Assembly (NCBI GenBank): GCA_023400405.1 | Contig: JAEXFD010000059.1 | Coordinates: forward strand, 1 to 64,000 | Direction of reading: 5' to 3' | DNA length: 64,000 nt | From: Pseudomonadota bacterium | GTDB lineage: Bacteria; Pseudomonadota; Alphaproteobacteria; Sphingomonadales; Sphingomonadaceae | Shown: in pieces, positions 32,424 through 43,696 of the stretch | How positions within the stretch are numbered: the stretch's first letter is position 1 | Layout of the letters: each line of letters opens with the position of its first letter | The notes under the pieces: model-generated | Database searches by the model: none | Told to the model about the DNA's origin: nothing | What the model saw: only the letters and a program-made list of their open reading frames with translations | Program-made: the position numbers and the translations under genes

Positions 32424-32635
32424 CGAAGGCGCGAAGGTGTTTTTTCGCGCAGAGGCGCAGAGGCGCAGAGAGGCGGAAGCCCCGCCGCGCCAGCGGCCCT
32501 CTGCTCACTCCGCTCGCCAAGCTCAGGGTCGATCTCTTGGCGGCTGGCGCCGCCGCGCATCCTGCAATCTCCGCGCCTCTGCGCCTCTGCGCGAACCAAG
32601 CCTTCTTCCTTCCTCCGCGCCTTCGCGCCTTCGCG
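32424..32635. repeat. nested 212-bp inverted repeat between glyQ and glyS
   Basis: The outer arms CGAAGGCGCGAAGG (32424-32437) and CCTTCGCGCCTTCG (32620-32633) are a perfect 14-bp match. The inner arms TTCGCGCAGAGGCGCAGAGG (32444-32463) and CCTCTGCGCCTCTGCGCGAA (32576-32595) pair over 20 bases and continue into tandem AGAGGCGC copies. The element is in the middle of the glyQ-glyS operon and would fold into one large hairpin in the message. Confidence 0.8.
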
Positions 32636-32647
32636 TGAAAAGAACCC

Positions 32648-34849
32648 ATGACCGATTTCCTCCTCGAACTCCGCTCCGAAGAAATCCCCGCGCGGATGCA
32701 GGAAAAGGCGCGCGAGGACCTTGCGCGCCTGTTCGCCGCCGAGCTTGACAAGGCCGGCCTCAAGGCAACCGAGACGGTAACCTATGCCACCCCGCGCCGC
32801 CTCGCGCTGATCGCCAGGGGCCTCCCCGCCGAGACCGCCGCCGTCTCCGAAGAGCTCAAGGGCCCCCGCGTCGGCGCGCCGCCCCAGGCGCTCGAAGGCT
32901 TCCTGCGCAAGACCGGCCTCACCCAGGAGCAGCTGGTCGAGCGCGACGGCGTCCTCTTCGCCGTGATCGACAAGCCCGGCCGCGCCACCGCCGAGGTGCT
33001 CGCCGAAGCCGTTCTCGCGGTGATCCGGGCCTTTCCCTGGCCGAAGTCGATGCGCTGGGGCGCCGCTTCGGCCTCGACCGAGAGCCTGCGCTGGGTGCGC
33101 CCGCTCCAGGGCATCGTCGCGCTGTTCGGCGAGGACGTCGTCGGAATCGAAGTCGCCGGCGTGACCAGCGGCGCCGCTACGGTCGGCCACCGCTTCCACC
33201 ATCCCGGCGCGATCACGATCGGATCGGCGGCGGACTATGTCGAGAAGCTGCGCGCCTGCCATGTCGTGGTCGACGGGGCCGAGCGGCGCGGGATCATCGC
33301 GCTGGGCGCCAAGATGGCCGCGCAGAAGGCGGGCCTCGCGCTGATCGAGGACGAAGGGCTGTTGTTCGAGAATGCCGGCCTCACCGAATGGCCGGTGCCG
33401 CTGCTCGGCCGCTTCGACGAAGCGTTCCTCGACGTGCCGCCCGAAGTGATCCAGCTCACCGCCAGGGTGAACCAGAAATATTTCGTCTGCCGCGATGGCG
33501 CCGGCAAGCTCGCCAACGCCTTCGTCTGCGTCGCCAACATCGATGCGGCGGACGGCGGCGAGAAGATCGTTCAGGGCAACCAGAAGGTCCTCGCGGCGCG
33601 GCTGAGCGATGCGCGCTTCTTCTACGAAACGGACCTGAAGACCCGGCTCGAGGATCTGACGCCCAAGCTCGAGAAGATCGTCTTCCACGAGAAGCTGGGC
33701 ACGGTGGCCGACAAGGTCGATCGCGTGGCGAAGCTGGCGCGGTGGCTGGTGGAAGAGGGGATCGTGCAACCCTCGCCCCCTTCAGGGGGAGAGGGTCGAG
33801 GCGGCGCAGCCGCCGAGGGGAGAGGGGGCCTGTCCGCGGGCAAGCCGGCCCCCGCATCGAACTCCCCCCTCTCCCAACCCTCTCCCCCTGAAGGGGGAGA
33901 GGGCTATTCGCTCGCCGCCCTCGCCGAACGCGCCGCGCGCCTGGCCAAGGCGGACCTCGTCACCGGCATGGTCGGCGAGTTCCCCGAGCTCCAGGGCCTG
34001 ATGGGCGGCTATTACGCCGCCGCGCAGGGCGAAGACCGTCAGGTCGCCGACGCGATCCGCGATCACTACAAGCCGGTCGGCCAGGGCGACGACGTGCCCA
34101 CGGCGCCAGTCACGGTGGCGGTGAGCCTGGCGGACAAGCTGGATACGATATTCAGCTTCTTTGCGATCCAAGAGCGACCGACGGGTTCAAAGGACCCGTT
34201 TGCCTTGCGTCGCGCCGTTCTAGGCGTGCTGGCAACGATACTCCGTTCGACAATTCGCGTCGATGTTTCTGCGCTTTATCGAAACTGGGTCCGGCTGAGC
34301 GGGCGTGATTGGTTTCAGCTCGCGAACGAACTGGAACACCTGCGGGACTTCTTCGCCGACCGCCTCAAGGTCCAGCAACGCGAAGCCGGCGTCCGCCACG
34401 ACCTGATCGACTCCGTCTTCGCGCTCGGCGGCGAGGACGATCTCGTCCGGCTGCTCGCCCGCGTCCGCGCGCTCCAGGCGTTCGTCACGTCGCCCGAAGG
34501 CGCCAACCTGCTCGCCGGCTACAAGCGCGCCGCCAATATCCTCAAGAAGGAGAATTGGGTCCCCGGCGAAGTCGCCGACACCGGCATCTATGAGGCCGAG
34601 CCTGCCGAATCCGCGCTGATCGAGGCGCTCGACGCGGCCGAGCCCAAGGCCGAAGCGGCGGTGGAGGCCGAGGATTTCGAAGGCGCGATGGCCGCGCTCG
34701 CCTCGCTGCGCGCGCCGATCGACGCGTTCTTCGATACGGTGACGGTCAACGATCCCGACGAGGAAAAGCGCAACGCCCGGCTGGCCCTGCTCGCGCGCAT
34801 CCGCGATGCGGTGCACAAGGTGGCCGACTTCTCGAAGATCGAGGGCTGA
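32648..34849 (+). CDS. glyS: glycine--tRNA ligase beta subunit with in-frame repeat insertion
   Basis: The beta subunit of glycyl-tRNA synthetase, 733 residues, beginning MTDFLLELRSEEIPARM. It contributes tRNA binding, ending with a DALR-like region (TVNDPDEEKRNARLALLARIRDAV). Residues about 374-418, encoded by 33768-33904, are a proline/glycine-rich insert (with PSPPSGGEGRGG and SQPSPPEGGEGYS). This insert is a translated copy of the palindromic repeat found elsewhere in the window, sitting between WLVEE and ALAERAARLAKADL. A second peculiarity is a patch around 34130-34320 with lower GC and rare codons such as ATA and CGA. Both leave the frame open, so the enzyme is probably functional. Confidence 0.95.
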   Translation: MTDFLLELRSEEIPARMQEKAREDLARLFAAELDKAGLKATETVTYATPRRLALIARGLPAETAAVSEELKGPRVGAPPQALEGFLRKTGLTQEQLVERDGVLFAVIDKPGRATAEVLAEAVLAVIRAFPWPKSMRWGAASASTESLRWVRPLQGIVALFGEDVVGIEVAGVTSGAATVGHRFHHPGAITIGSAADYVEKLRACHVVVDGAERRGIIALGAKMAAQKAGLALIEDEGLLFENAGLTEWPVPLLGRFDEAFLDVPPEVIQLTARVNQKYFVCRDGAGKLANAFVCVANIDAADGGEKIVQGNQKVLAARLSDARFFYETDLKTRLEDLTPKLEKIVFHEKLGTVADKVDRVAKLARWLVEEGIVQPSPPSGGEGRGGAAAEGRGGLSAGKPAPASNSPLSQPSPPEGGEGYSLAALAERAARLAKADLVTGMVGEFPELQGLMGGYYAAAQGEDRQVADAIRDHYKPVGQGDDVPTAPVTVAVSLADKLDTIFSFFAIQERPTGSKDPFALRRAVLGVLATILRSTIRVDVSALYRNWVRLSGRDWFQLANELEHLRDFFADRLKVQQREAGVRHDLIDSVFALGGEDDLVRLLARVRALQAFVTSPEGANLLAGYKRAANILKKENWVPGEVADTGIYEAEPAESALIEALDAAEPKAEAAVEAEDFEGAMAALASLRAPIDAFFDTVTVNDPDEEKRNARLALLARIRDAVHKVADFSKIEG
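33768..33904. repeat. palindromic repeat inserted in frame in glyS
   Basis: The first unit, CCCTCGCCCCCTTCAGGGGG then AGAGGG, and the last unit, CCCTCTCCCCCTGAAGGGGG then AGAGGG, are two palindromes flanking a GGCGGCGCAGCCGCC hairpin. The same CCCTCTCCCC-TGAA-GGGGAGAGGG core occurs between rplY and pth at 29551. The insertion adds about 45 codons without a stop. Confidence 0.85.
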
Positions 34850-34968
34850 GCGCGCCGGCAAACCCTGTCATTGATCCGACAAATCAAAGTTGCGGGGCTG
34901 ACAACGCAGTCAGCAGTTTCGCTTCCTTCGCACCTGCGATAGGCGGCGGGCGCAAGGAGAAGCACTGG

Positions 34969-37629
<2,661 letters not shown>

Positions 37630-37668
37630 CGAACGCCCGGCGTTCTCATGGGTGCGGCGAGGGTCGGC

Positions 37669-37935
37669 TCAGGGTTCGCGTCGCTCGGCGTCGGGAGAGG
37701 GGATCGGGCCGCCGGCGCGCAGGCGGGCGTTCTCGGCTTCGAGGTCGCGGATGCGCGCGCGGGCGTCGTCTAGGTCGGCGCGGGTGCGGGCGAGCGGGCG
37801 CTCGTCCTCATCGACGACGACGCGCTCGCGCATGCGCCGGCGCGGGGCGCTCGCCAGGCCGAAGCACCAGCCGGCGATCAGCGTCAGCAGGAGCGCGACG
37901 ATCTGGGTCGCGCTGTGGAACGGGAGATCGCCCAT
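37669..37935 (-). CDS. small membrane protein with coiled-coil tail
   Basis: An 88-residue protein: a short N-terminus, one transmembrane helix (IVALLLTLIAGWCFGLAS), a basic segment APRRRMRERVVVDEDERP, then a heptad-like coiled coil (DLDDARARIRDLEAENARLRAG) and a proline-rich tail. It is single-pass with the coiled coil in the cytoplasm by charge rule. It resembles small uncharacterised sphingomonad proteins. It is downstream of the Tad pilus genes in the same direction, 80 bases after tadC. I see no Tad component in it. Confidence 0.75.
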   Translation of the reverse strand: MGDLPFHSATQIVALLLTLIAGWCFGLASAPRRRMRERVVVDEDERPLARTRADLDDARARIRDLEAENARLRAGGPIPSPDAERREP

Positions 37936-38015
37936 TTTCTGCCTTTCTCCTCGGCCGGATGCCCGGCCCGTCGGTGCAAGGCTAGCGTGGTCGGCGCGGT
38001 GGCGCCAGCGCGGGC

Positions 38016-39017
38016 CTATTTGGCGATCAGCGCATCGTTGATCGAGCAGGCCGCGGGCCCGAGGATGACGATGAACAGCACCGGCAGGATGAACAGGATC
38101 AGCGGCACCGTCATGATCGCGGGCAGGCGCGCGGCCTTTTCCTCGGCGCGCATCATCCGCTCGTTGCGGAATTCGGCCGAGAGCACGCGCAGGGCCGAGG
38201 CGAGCGGGGTGCCGTATTTCTCGGTCTGGATCATCGTGGTGACGACGCCGCGGATCGAATCGAGGTCGATGCGCTCGGCAAGGTTCTCGAACGCCTGGCG
38301 GCGATCGGTCAGGAAGCCCAGTTCGATCGCGGTCAGCTGGAATTCCTCGCCCAGCTCGGGATAGGCCTTGCCCAGCTCGCGGGCGACGCGGGCGAAGGCG
38401 GCGTCGACGGTGAGGCCGGCCTCGGCGCAGATCACCAGCAGGTCGAGCGCGTCGGGCAGGCCCTTGCGGATCGCGGCGCTGCGCTTCTGGATCTTGTTCT
38501 TGAGATAGAGGTCCGGCGCCTTGTAGGCGAGGATGAAGGTGCCCGCGACGAGGCCATAGGCCTTGAGCGGGCTCCAATCGGCGAACATCTGCGTGCCGTA
38601 GACGAAGTACAGCATCGGCCCGCCGAGCACGATCGGCAGCACCAGCCGGCCGAAGATGACCGCGACGGCGAATTCCTTGCGGCGGATGCCGGCCTGGAGC
38701 AGCTTGGTCTGCGCGACCTTGAGCTGGCTGTCCTGCAGCACCTTCATCGAGGAGAGCAGCGAGCGGATCCGGTCGGTGGTCTCGCTCTTCTGGACGAGCT
38801 TGGCGCGGCGCTTCGAAGTCGAGGCGGTGATGCCGGCCTTGAGCTGCTCGCGGCGCTCGTTGAGCGCCTTCAGCCGGCGCGACATCGGATTGCGCACCGT
38901 GGTCGCGGCATAGATGGCCAGCATCACGGCAAGCGCGGTCAACGCCGAGAGGATCGTCGCCGCCCAATAGACGTCGACGCCGAAGAGCATGGGGCCTGAA
39001 GGGGGCGGAGCGTCCAT
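38016..39017 (-). CDS. tadC: Tad pilus inner-membrane platform protein TadC
   Basis: A 333-residue T2SS-F family protein. It has an N-terminal membrane segment (about 18-38), a cytoplasmic helical stretch with LNERREQLKAG, further helices around residues 120-150, and the F domain starting LPDALDLLVICAEAGLTVDAAF, ending with two membrane segments. TadC pairs with TadB to form the platform driven by the TadA ATPase. It starts one base after tadB's stop region. Length and order (tadB then tadC) match canonical Tad loci. Confidence 0.93.
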   Translation of the reverse strand: MDAPPPSGPMLFGVDVYWAATILSALTALAVMLAIYAATTVRNPMSRRLKALNERREQLKAGITASTSKRRAKLVQKSETTDRIRSLLSSMKVLQDSQLKVAQTKLLQAGIRRKEFAVAVIFGRLVLPIVLGGPMLYFVYGTQMFADWSPLKAYGLVAGTFILAYKAPDLYLKNKIQKRSAAIRKGLPDALDLLVICAEAGLTVDAAFARVARELGKAYPELGEEFQLTAIELGFLTDRRQAFENLAERIDLDSIRGVVTTMIQTEKYGTPLASALRVLSAEFRNERMMRAEEKAARLPAIMTVPLILFILPVLFIVILGPAACSINDALIAK

Positions 39018-39018
39018 G

Positions 39019-39999
39019 TCAGATCTCGAAATTGACCATCTTGGCCATGATGAAGGCGCCCAGGCCCATCCAGATCAGCCCGCCGGCGCCGGCGATCATC
39101 AGGCGGTGGTCGATGAAGAAGTTCGCCATGTAGTTGTTGTTGATGAACCACACGAGCGTGAACACGATGAAGGGCAGGGCGCCGACGATCAGGGCCGAGG
39201 CCTTGGATTCCGACGACATCGCCTTGATCTTGAGCTTCATCTGCGCGCGCTTGCGCAGCACGTCGGCCAGGTTGGCGAGCGTTTCGGCCAAATTGCCGCC
39301 GGTCTCGCGCTGGATCTGGATGGTGATCGTGAAGAACTGGAATTCCGGGGTGCCGAGCCGGTCCGCGGTCTCCTGGAGCGCGCCGTCGAGCGACTTGCCG
39401 ATGCGCATGCGATCGGTGACCGCGCGGAATTCCTCGCCCACCGGACCGTCGATTTCCTGACCGGCCACGCCGATCGTCTCGGTGATCGGCAGGCCTGAGC
39501 GCAGGCCGCGCACGAGCAGCTCGATCGCGTCGGGGAACTTGGCGGTGAACTTGGCGACGCGGCGCTTGATGAAGAAGCCGACGACGTTGTGCGGGATGCC
39601 CAAAGCGACGGCGGGCCCGAAGGCGAGCGCCAGCCAGATCGGCGCACCCTTCAGCAGCAACGGGCCCGCGATGAGCAGGAACAGTCCCGCCATCGCCAGC
39701 ATGTACTGGTTCAGCGTCCACGACTTGCCGGTCATGTTCAGGCGCTTCTGGAGCAGCGCGGGATTGGGAATGAAGCGCGCCGCGGTGCTGTCCAGGCCGT
39801 TGCGCCGATTGGCCGCGACGCGCCGGATCTGCGCTTCCATGGCGTTGTTGCCGGTGGCGCTCACCAGGTAGCGCCCGCGCAACGCCTTGATGCGACGCGC
39901 GCCGGCACGCTCGGCGGACGGGCCCGAAAAGGCGAGCACCATCAGCACCAGCACCAGGAAGGTGCCGCCACCCAGCATGATCGACGGCAGCAAGTCCAC
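39019..39999 (-). CDS. tadB: Tad pilus inner-membrane platform protein TadB
   Basis: A 326-residue T2SS-F family protein. N-terminal membrane segment (about 6-24), GspF-type domain with FPDAIELLVRGLRSGLPITET and FQFFTITIQIQRETGGNLAETL, and C-terminal membrane segments (about 262-320). Together with TadC it anchors pilus assembly in the inner membrane. Fifty bases separate it from cpaE upstream; a cpaF/tadA gene, which usually lies in this place, is missing. Confidence 0.93.
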   Translation of the reverse strand: MDLLPSIMLGGGTFLVLVLMVLAFSGPSAERAGARRIKALRGRYLVSATGNNAMEAQIRRVAANRRNGLDSTAARFIPNPALLQKRLNMTGKSWTLNQYMLAMAGLFLLIAGPLLLKGAPIWLALAFGPAVALGIPHNVVGFFIKRRVAKFTAKFPDAIELLVRGLRSGLPITETIGVAGQEIDGPVGEEFRAVTDRMRIGKSLDGALQETADRLGTPEFQFFTITIQIQRETGGNLAETLANLADVLRKRAQMKLKIKAMSSESKASALIVGALPFIVFTLVWFINNNYMANFFIDHRLMIAGAGGLIWMGLGAFIMAKMVNFEI

Positions 40000-40049
40000 G
40001 CGCCTCGGTTCCCTTCAGTTCCCGGCCGACGATAGCGGCAAGGGCTTAA

Positions 40050-41345
40050 TCACTTCTTCCCTTTGGCCGGGAGCTTGAGCTTGAACTTGCCGAGCAGCGA
40101 TTCGCCGCGGCCCTTCGCGTCCTTGCCGGCCTTGCCGCCCTTGGTGGGGCGGTCGTCGCGCTCGACGGCATCGGTGATCGCAACGATGCGGTTCACCAGT
40201 TCGGTGAGCGGCTGCATCGCCTTGTTGCCCTTGGCGACTTCGGCCAGCGTCTTGCCCAGCTTCGCCGATTGCGTGGCGAGCTTGGGATCGAACGGGATGA
40301 GCAGGTCGATCTTGCGTTCGATCGAGCCTTCGAAGTCCTTGCGGCTGATCTCGAGCAGCGCCGCGGGCTGCACGCGATTGGCGACGACGATCACCTGCGT
40401 CTGCGGCGCGTTCGACTTGAACCAGGAAAGGATGCGGATCGCGTCGCGTGCCGCAGCCAGGGTCAGGTCGGTCACCAGCACGGTGACCTGGACGTCGGCG
40501 ATCAGATGCGGATGGTTCACCAGCATCCCGCGCGGCAGGTCGATCACCGTGCATTCGAACGCGGCGCGGATTTCTTCCTGGAGCTGATAGAAGGCGGCGC
40601 CGTCGGTCATGATCGGCGAGTTGATCGGTGCCTCGGCGCTGAGCACCGCCAGCCGGTCGGATGCCTTGACCATCGCGCGTTCGATGAACAGCCCGTCGAT
40701 GCGGCTCGGATTCTCGATCGCGTCGGTCAGGCCGCGCCCCGGCTCGAGGTCGAAGCTCAGCGCTCCGGTGCCGAAATGCACGTCGAGGTCGAGCAGCGCG
40801 GTCGAACGGCCATGCTTCTCGCCCATCAGATAGGCGAGCGAGGTCGCGATGGTCGAGGCGCCGGCGCCCCCGCGGGTGCCGATCACCGCGACCGCGGCGT
40901 GCGGCACATCGGTTGCGGCTTCGGTCTGCTTGGGGGCGTTGAGCGTGCCCTGCGCGTGCGTGAACGCGTCGCGCAGCGCATCGGGATTGAGCGGCTTGAG
41001 CAGATAGTCGTGGATGCCGCTCGCGATCAGCTCGCGATAGAGGCGCACGTCGTTGACCTGGCCCGAGGCGATGACGATCGTCCCCGGTTCGCAGACTTCG
41101 GCGAGCGTATTGATGTCGTTGAGCGGATCGCCGCTTTCGGACAGGTCGACGAACAGGATGTTCGGGCTGGCCGACACCGAAAGCGTCTGCACGGCGTTGC
41201 GCAGGCCGCCCTTGTTGACCTTTTCGGGGCTCCAGCCCAGCTCGACGGCGATCGGGCGGAGGACTTCCGCCGTCGCCTCGTCGCAGACAAAGGCCACGAA
41301 AGGATCGCGATGCGCGGTGCGCGCGGGATTGAAGGGCGCGTTCAC
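40050..41345 (-). CDS. cpaE: pilus assembly ATPase-like protein CpaE/TadZ
   Basis: A 431-residue MinD/ParA-like protein that localises the Tad pilus at the pole. The N-terminal half is a degenerate receiver domain (FVDLSESGDPLNDI and GIHDYLLKPLN). The ATPase half starts with the atypical Walker A GTRGGAGASTIATS, which lacks the usual lysines as in other TadZ proteins, and has LLDLDVHFG as switch I. GTG 41345 overlaps the cpaD stop (GTGA), so translation is coupled. A longer frame upstream runs through cpaD and was rejected. Confidence 0.92.
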   Translation of the reverse strand: MNAPFNPARTAHRDPFVAFVCDEATAEVLRPIAVELGWSPEKVNKGGLRNAVQTLSVSASPNILFVDLSESGDPLNDINTLAEVCEPGTIVIASGQVNDVRLYRELIASGIHDYLLKPLNPDALRDAFTHAQGTLNAPKQTEAATDVPHAAVAVIGTRGGAGASTIATSLAYLMGEKHGRSTALLDLDVHFGTGALSFDLEPGRGLTDAIENPSRIDGLFIERAMVKASDRLAVLSAEAPINSPIMTDGAAFYQLQEEIRAAFECTVIDLPRGMLVNHPHLIADVQVTVLVTDLTLAAARDAIRILSWFKSNAPQTQVIVVANRVQPAALLEISRKDFEGSIERKIDLLIPFDPKLATQSAKLGKTLAEVAKGNKAMQPLTELVNRIVAITDAVERDDRPTKGGKAGKDAKGRGESLLGKFKLKLPAKGKK

Positions 41346-41989
41346 TTGGGCGAGCTCCCGCCACCGTTGAGCTGGGTCCCGCCGCCGCCGCTCGGCGCCG
41401 CGGCGCGATAGGCACCAATCGCCTTGGCGCTGCGGTTCGGATCGGCAGTCGGCGAGCCGCTCGCGCCGCGCACGAGATCGGCCGGGTCGGCGATCATCGC
41501 GGCGAGATTGGCATTGGTCGCGCAGCCGAAGTTCGAGCTGGTGCTCGCATCGACGGTGAGGCCGCCCGGATGCGTCTGGTCCGGGCAATTGGGCACGCTG
41601 GCGCTCATCCGGGTGATGATCACGCGCACCGTGCCCGGGGCGATCTGGCCGACCGTGACCGGCGCCTGGTCGGCGAGCAGCAGGCCGTAGCGGCCGGCCT
41701 CCGCGGCGACTTCGCTGCGACCTGCGGTCCCGGCGCCGCCATCGTCGATCGCGACGCGGTCGCCATAGCGCAGGCCCATCGAGGCCATCCAGCCGGCCAG
41801 CCGCTGCGCCTCGCCGGGGGCGAGGGCATAGCCCGCGGTCTGCAGGTCGAGGACATAGTCGTTGCGCTGGACGACCGGCTGGTGAACCGGCTCCAGGCCG
41901 CCATTATAGGTGCCGCACGCGCCGAGCAGCAGCGCCGGGGCGAGGAGGGGAAGAAAGCGCGGGAACACGGGCGGTCTCCTCAGGATCAC
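41342..41989 (-). CDS. cpaD: pilus assembly lipoprotein CpaD
   Basis: A 215-residue outer-membrane lipoprotein of the Tad secretion system, with lipobox LLLGAC after a hydrophobic signal. Diagnostic CpaD features include RNDYVLDLQTAGYALAPGEAQRLAGWM and CPDQTHPGGLTVDASTSSNFGCATNANLAAM, ending in the ADPADLVRG segment. CpaD assists the CpaC secretin. It overlaps cpaC upstream (ATGA at 41986-41989) and cpaE downstream. Confidence 0.93.
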   Translation of the reverse strand: MILRRPPVFPRFLPLLAPALLLGACGTYNGGLEPVHQPVVQRNDYVLDLQTAGYALAPGEAQRLAGWMASMGLRYGDRVAIDDGGAGTAGRSEVAAEAGRYGLLLADQAPVTVGQIAPGTVRVIITRMSASVPNCPDQTHPGGLTVDASTSSNFGCATNANLAAMIADPADLVRGASGSPTADPNRSAKAIGAYRAAAPSGGGGTQLNGGGSSPK

Positions 41990-43695
41990 AGGCCGAAGCC
42001 GGGGGTGGCGCTGGCGCCGCCCTTCTTCGCCTTGCGGGATTGGGTTTGCGGCTGCGGGGCGGCCGGGGCGGGAGCGGGCGTCACCGGTGCGGGCGACATC
42101 GCGCCCACCGCCGGCTGGCCGCCGGTGTTCGGCGCCATCATCGGCTTGGGACGATCGCCGCCCTTGCCATGGCCGCTGTCGAGCTGGCCGAGCAGGAGCC
42201 GGTTGAAGTCGTTCGGCGCCTTGTAGCCGTCGGTCGGCAGGACGATGTCGTTCGCGTTGACCGGCTTGACCAGGTACGGCGTGATCACGATCACCAGCTC
42301 GGTCTCGTTGCGGCGGAAGCTGTTCGAGCGGAACAGCGCGCCGAGCACCGGCAGGTCGCCCACGCCGGGCGTCTTGGTGAACTGGTTGTTGTGGCTGTTC
42401 GACAGCAGGCCGCCAATCACCATGCTCTCGCCCGAGCCGAGCTCGACCGTGGTCTCGGCACGGCGCGTGGTCAGCGCGGGGATCACCGATCCGCCGACAT
42501 TGACGCCCGAGCCGCTGTCGAGCTGCGAGACTTCGGGCTTGACGCGCAGCGAGATGCGCCCGTCCGCCAGCACCGTCGGCGTATAGGTCAGGCTCACGCC
42601 ATAGGGCTTGTACTCGACCGAAGTGCCGCTCAGCCCGTTATTGACCAGGATCGGGATCTCGCCGCCGACCAGGAAGCTGCCGGTCTCGCCGGAGATTGCG
42701 GTGAGGTTCGGGTTGGTCAGTGTCGAGACCTGGCCCACCGTCTCGCCCAGGTCGAGTGCCGAGAGGATGTCGAGCCCGAGCAGCTTGCCGGCCAGGCCGA
42801 TCGTGCCGTTGGTCGATCCCTTGGTGAAGCTATAGGCCGAGCCGGTGCCCGGATAGACGAAGTCGCCGCGGACCGGGTCGTAGGGCAGGCTGATCGTGCC
42901 GGCCGGGAAACCGAAGCGCGACGAGGCGTCGAGCACGGGCAGCTTCGAAAGGTCGGGCGTGGTGATCTTGCCGAAATCGGGCCGGCCCTGGATCAGCCCG
43001 AAGTTGAAGCCGCTGGTCTGGTCGCGGGTGACCGTGTTGACGCCGAAATCCTTGATGAAGCTGCGGCTCACTTCGGCGAAGCGGACCTGCAGGTTGACCT
43101 GGAGCGGCGTCGCGGTGCGCAGGCGGTTGATCACGCCCATCTTCAGCTGTGCGTTCGGATCGGAGAGGTTGACGCCCGGATTGAGCAGCGACGTCACCAG
43201 GCGCTGCGCCTGTTCGCTGTCCTGCGGCGACTTCACCGTGCCGTTGAGCACGGCGATCTGGCCGACGGTGGTGATGCTCACATCGGCATCGGGCATCGCG
43301 GCCTTGATCATGCGGTCGAGCGAGGTCAGGTTCTGCGCGACGCGGACGTTGGTGGCATAGACCACCTGGCCGCTGGCGCTGGTCGCGAACACGGTCGCCT
43401 CGCCGAACTCCTTGCCGAACAAGTGGATCTGGCGCGGATTGTTGACATAGACGTCCGCCACCCCCGGATTGGAGGTCCACACGCTCGCCACATTGGCGGG
43501 AAGGGTGATCAGTTCGCCCTGGCCGATCGAGAGCTGCACTTCGCTCGTCGGACGCTCGGCACCCGTGGGAAAGCTTGCGACGCCCGCGGCGCGGCGCTGG
43601 CGCGCGGTTTGCGCACTCGCCGTCAGCGGCGCCCCGATCAGCGCGGCCACTGCGGCCGCGCCGATCGAGCGCATGAGGAGACGTTTCGCGTTCAT
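41986..43695 (-). CDS. cpaC: Tad pilus outer-membrane secretin CpaC/RcpA
   Basis: A 569-residue secretin that forms the outer-membrane channel. A signal peptide is followed by the N-terminal pilus domain (STEVQLSIGQ-like SEVQLSIGQGELITLP, and NPRQIHLFGKEFGEATV) and a BON-like domain (NGTVKSPQDSEQAQRLV). The secretin core has IPILVNNGLSGTSVEYKPYGVSL in motif form and EVSQLDSGSGV. The final TPYLVKPV is a typical end, followed by a Pro/Ala/Gln-rich C-terminal tail of about 70 residues. It lies one base after cpaB. Confidence 0.94.
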   Translation of the reverse strand: MNAKRLLMRSIGAAAVAALIGAPLTASAQTARQRRAAGVASFPTGAERPTSEVQLSIGQGELITLPANVASVWTSNPGVADVYVNNPRQIHLFGKEFGEATVFATSASGQVVYATNVRVAQNLTSLDRMIKAAMPDADVSITTVGQIAVLNGTVKSPQDSEQAQRLVTSLLNPGVNLSDPNAQLKMGVINRLRTATPLQVNLQVRFAEVSRSFIKDFGVNTVTRDQTSGFNFGLIQGRPDFGKITTPDLSKLPVLDASSRFGFPAGTISLPYDPVRGDFVYPGTGSAYSFTKGSTNGTIGLAGKLLGLDILSALDLGETVGQVSTLTNPNLTAISGETGSFLVGGEIPILVNNGLSGTSVEYKPYGVSLTYTPTVLADGRISLRVKPEVSQLDSGSGVNVGGSVIPALTTRRAETTVELGSGESMVIGGLLSNSHNNQFTKTPGVGDLPVLGALFRSNSFRRNETELVIVITPYLVKPVNANDIVLPTDGYKAPNDFNRLLLGQLDSGHGKGGDRPKPMMAPNTGGQPAVGAMSPAPVTPAPAPAAPQPQTQSRKAKKGGASATPGFGL

Positions 43696-43696
43696 C

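Noticed and set aside
40000..40049. A remnant of cpaF between cpaE and tadB
   Set aside because: Only 50 bases are present and no P-loop or Walker B segment can be seen in any frame.
40050..41588. A longer CpaE starting upstream of cpaD's stop
   Set aside because: The additional segment is a shadow of cpaD; GTG 41345 overlaps the stop in the usual way.
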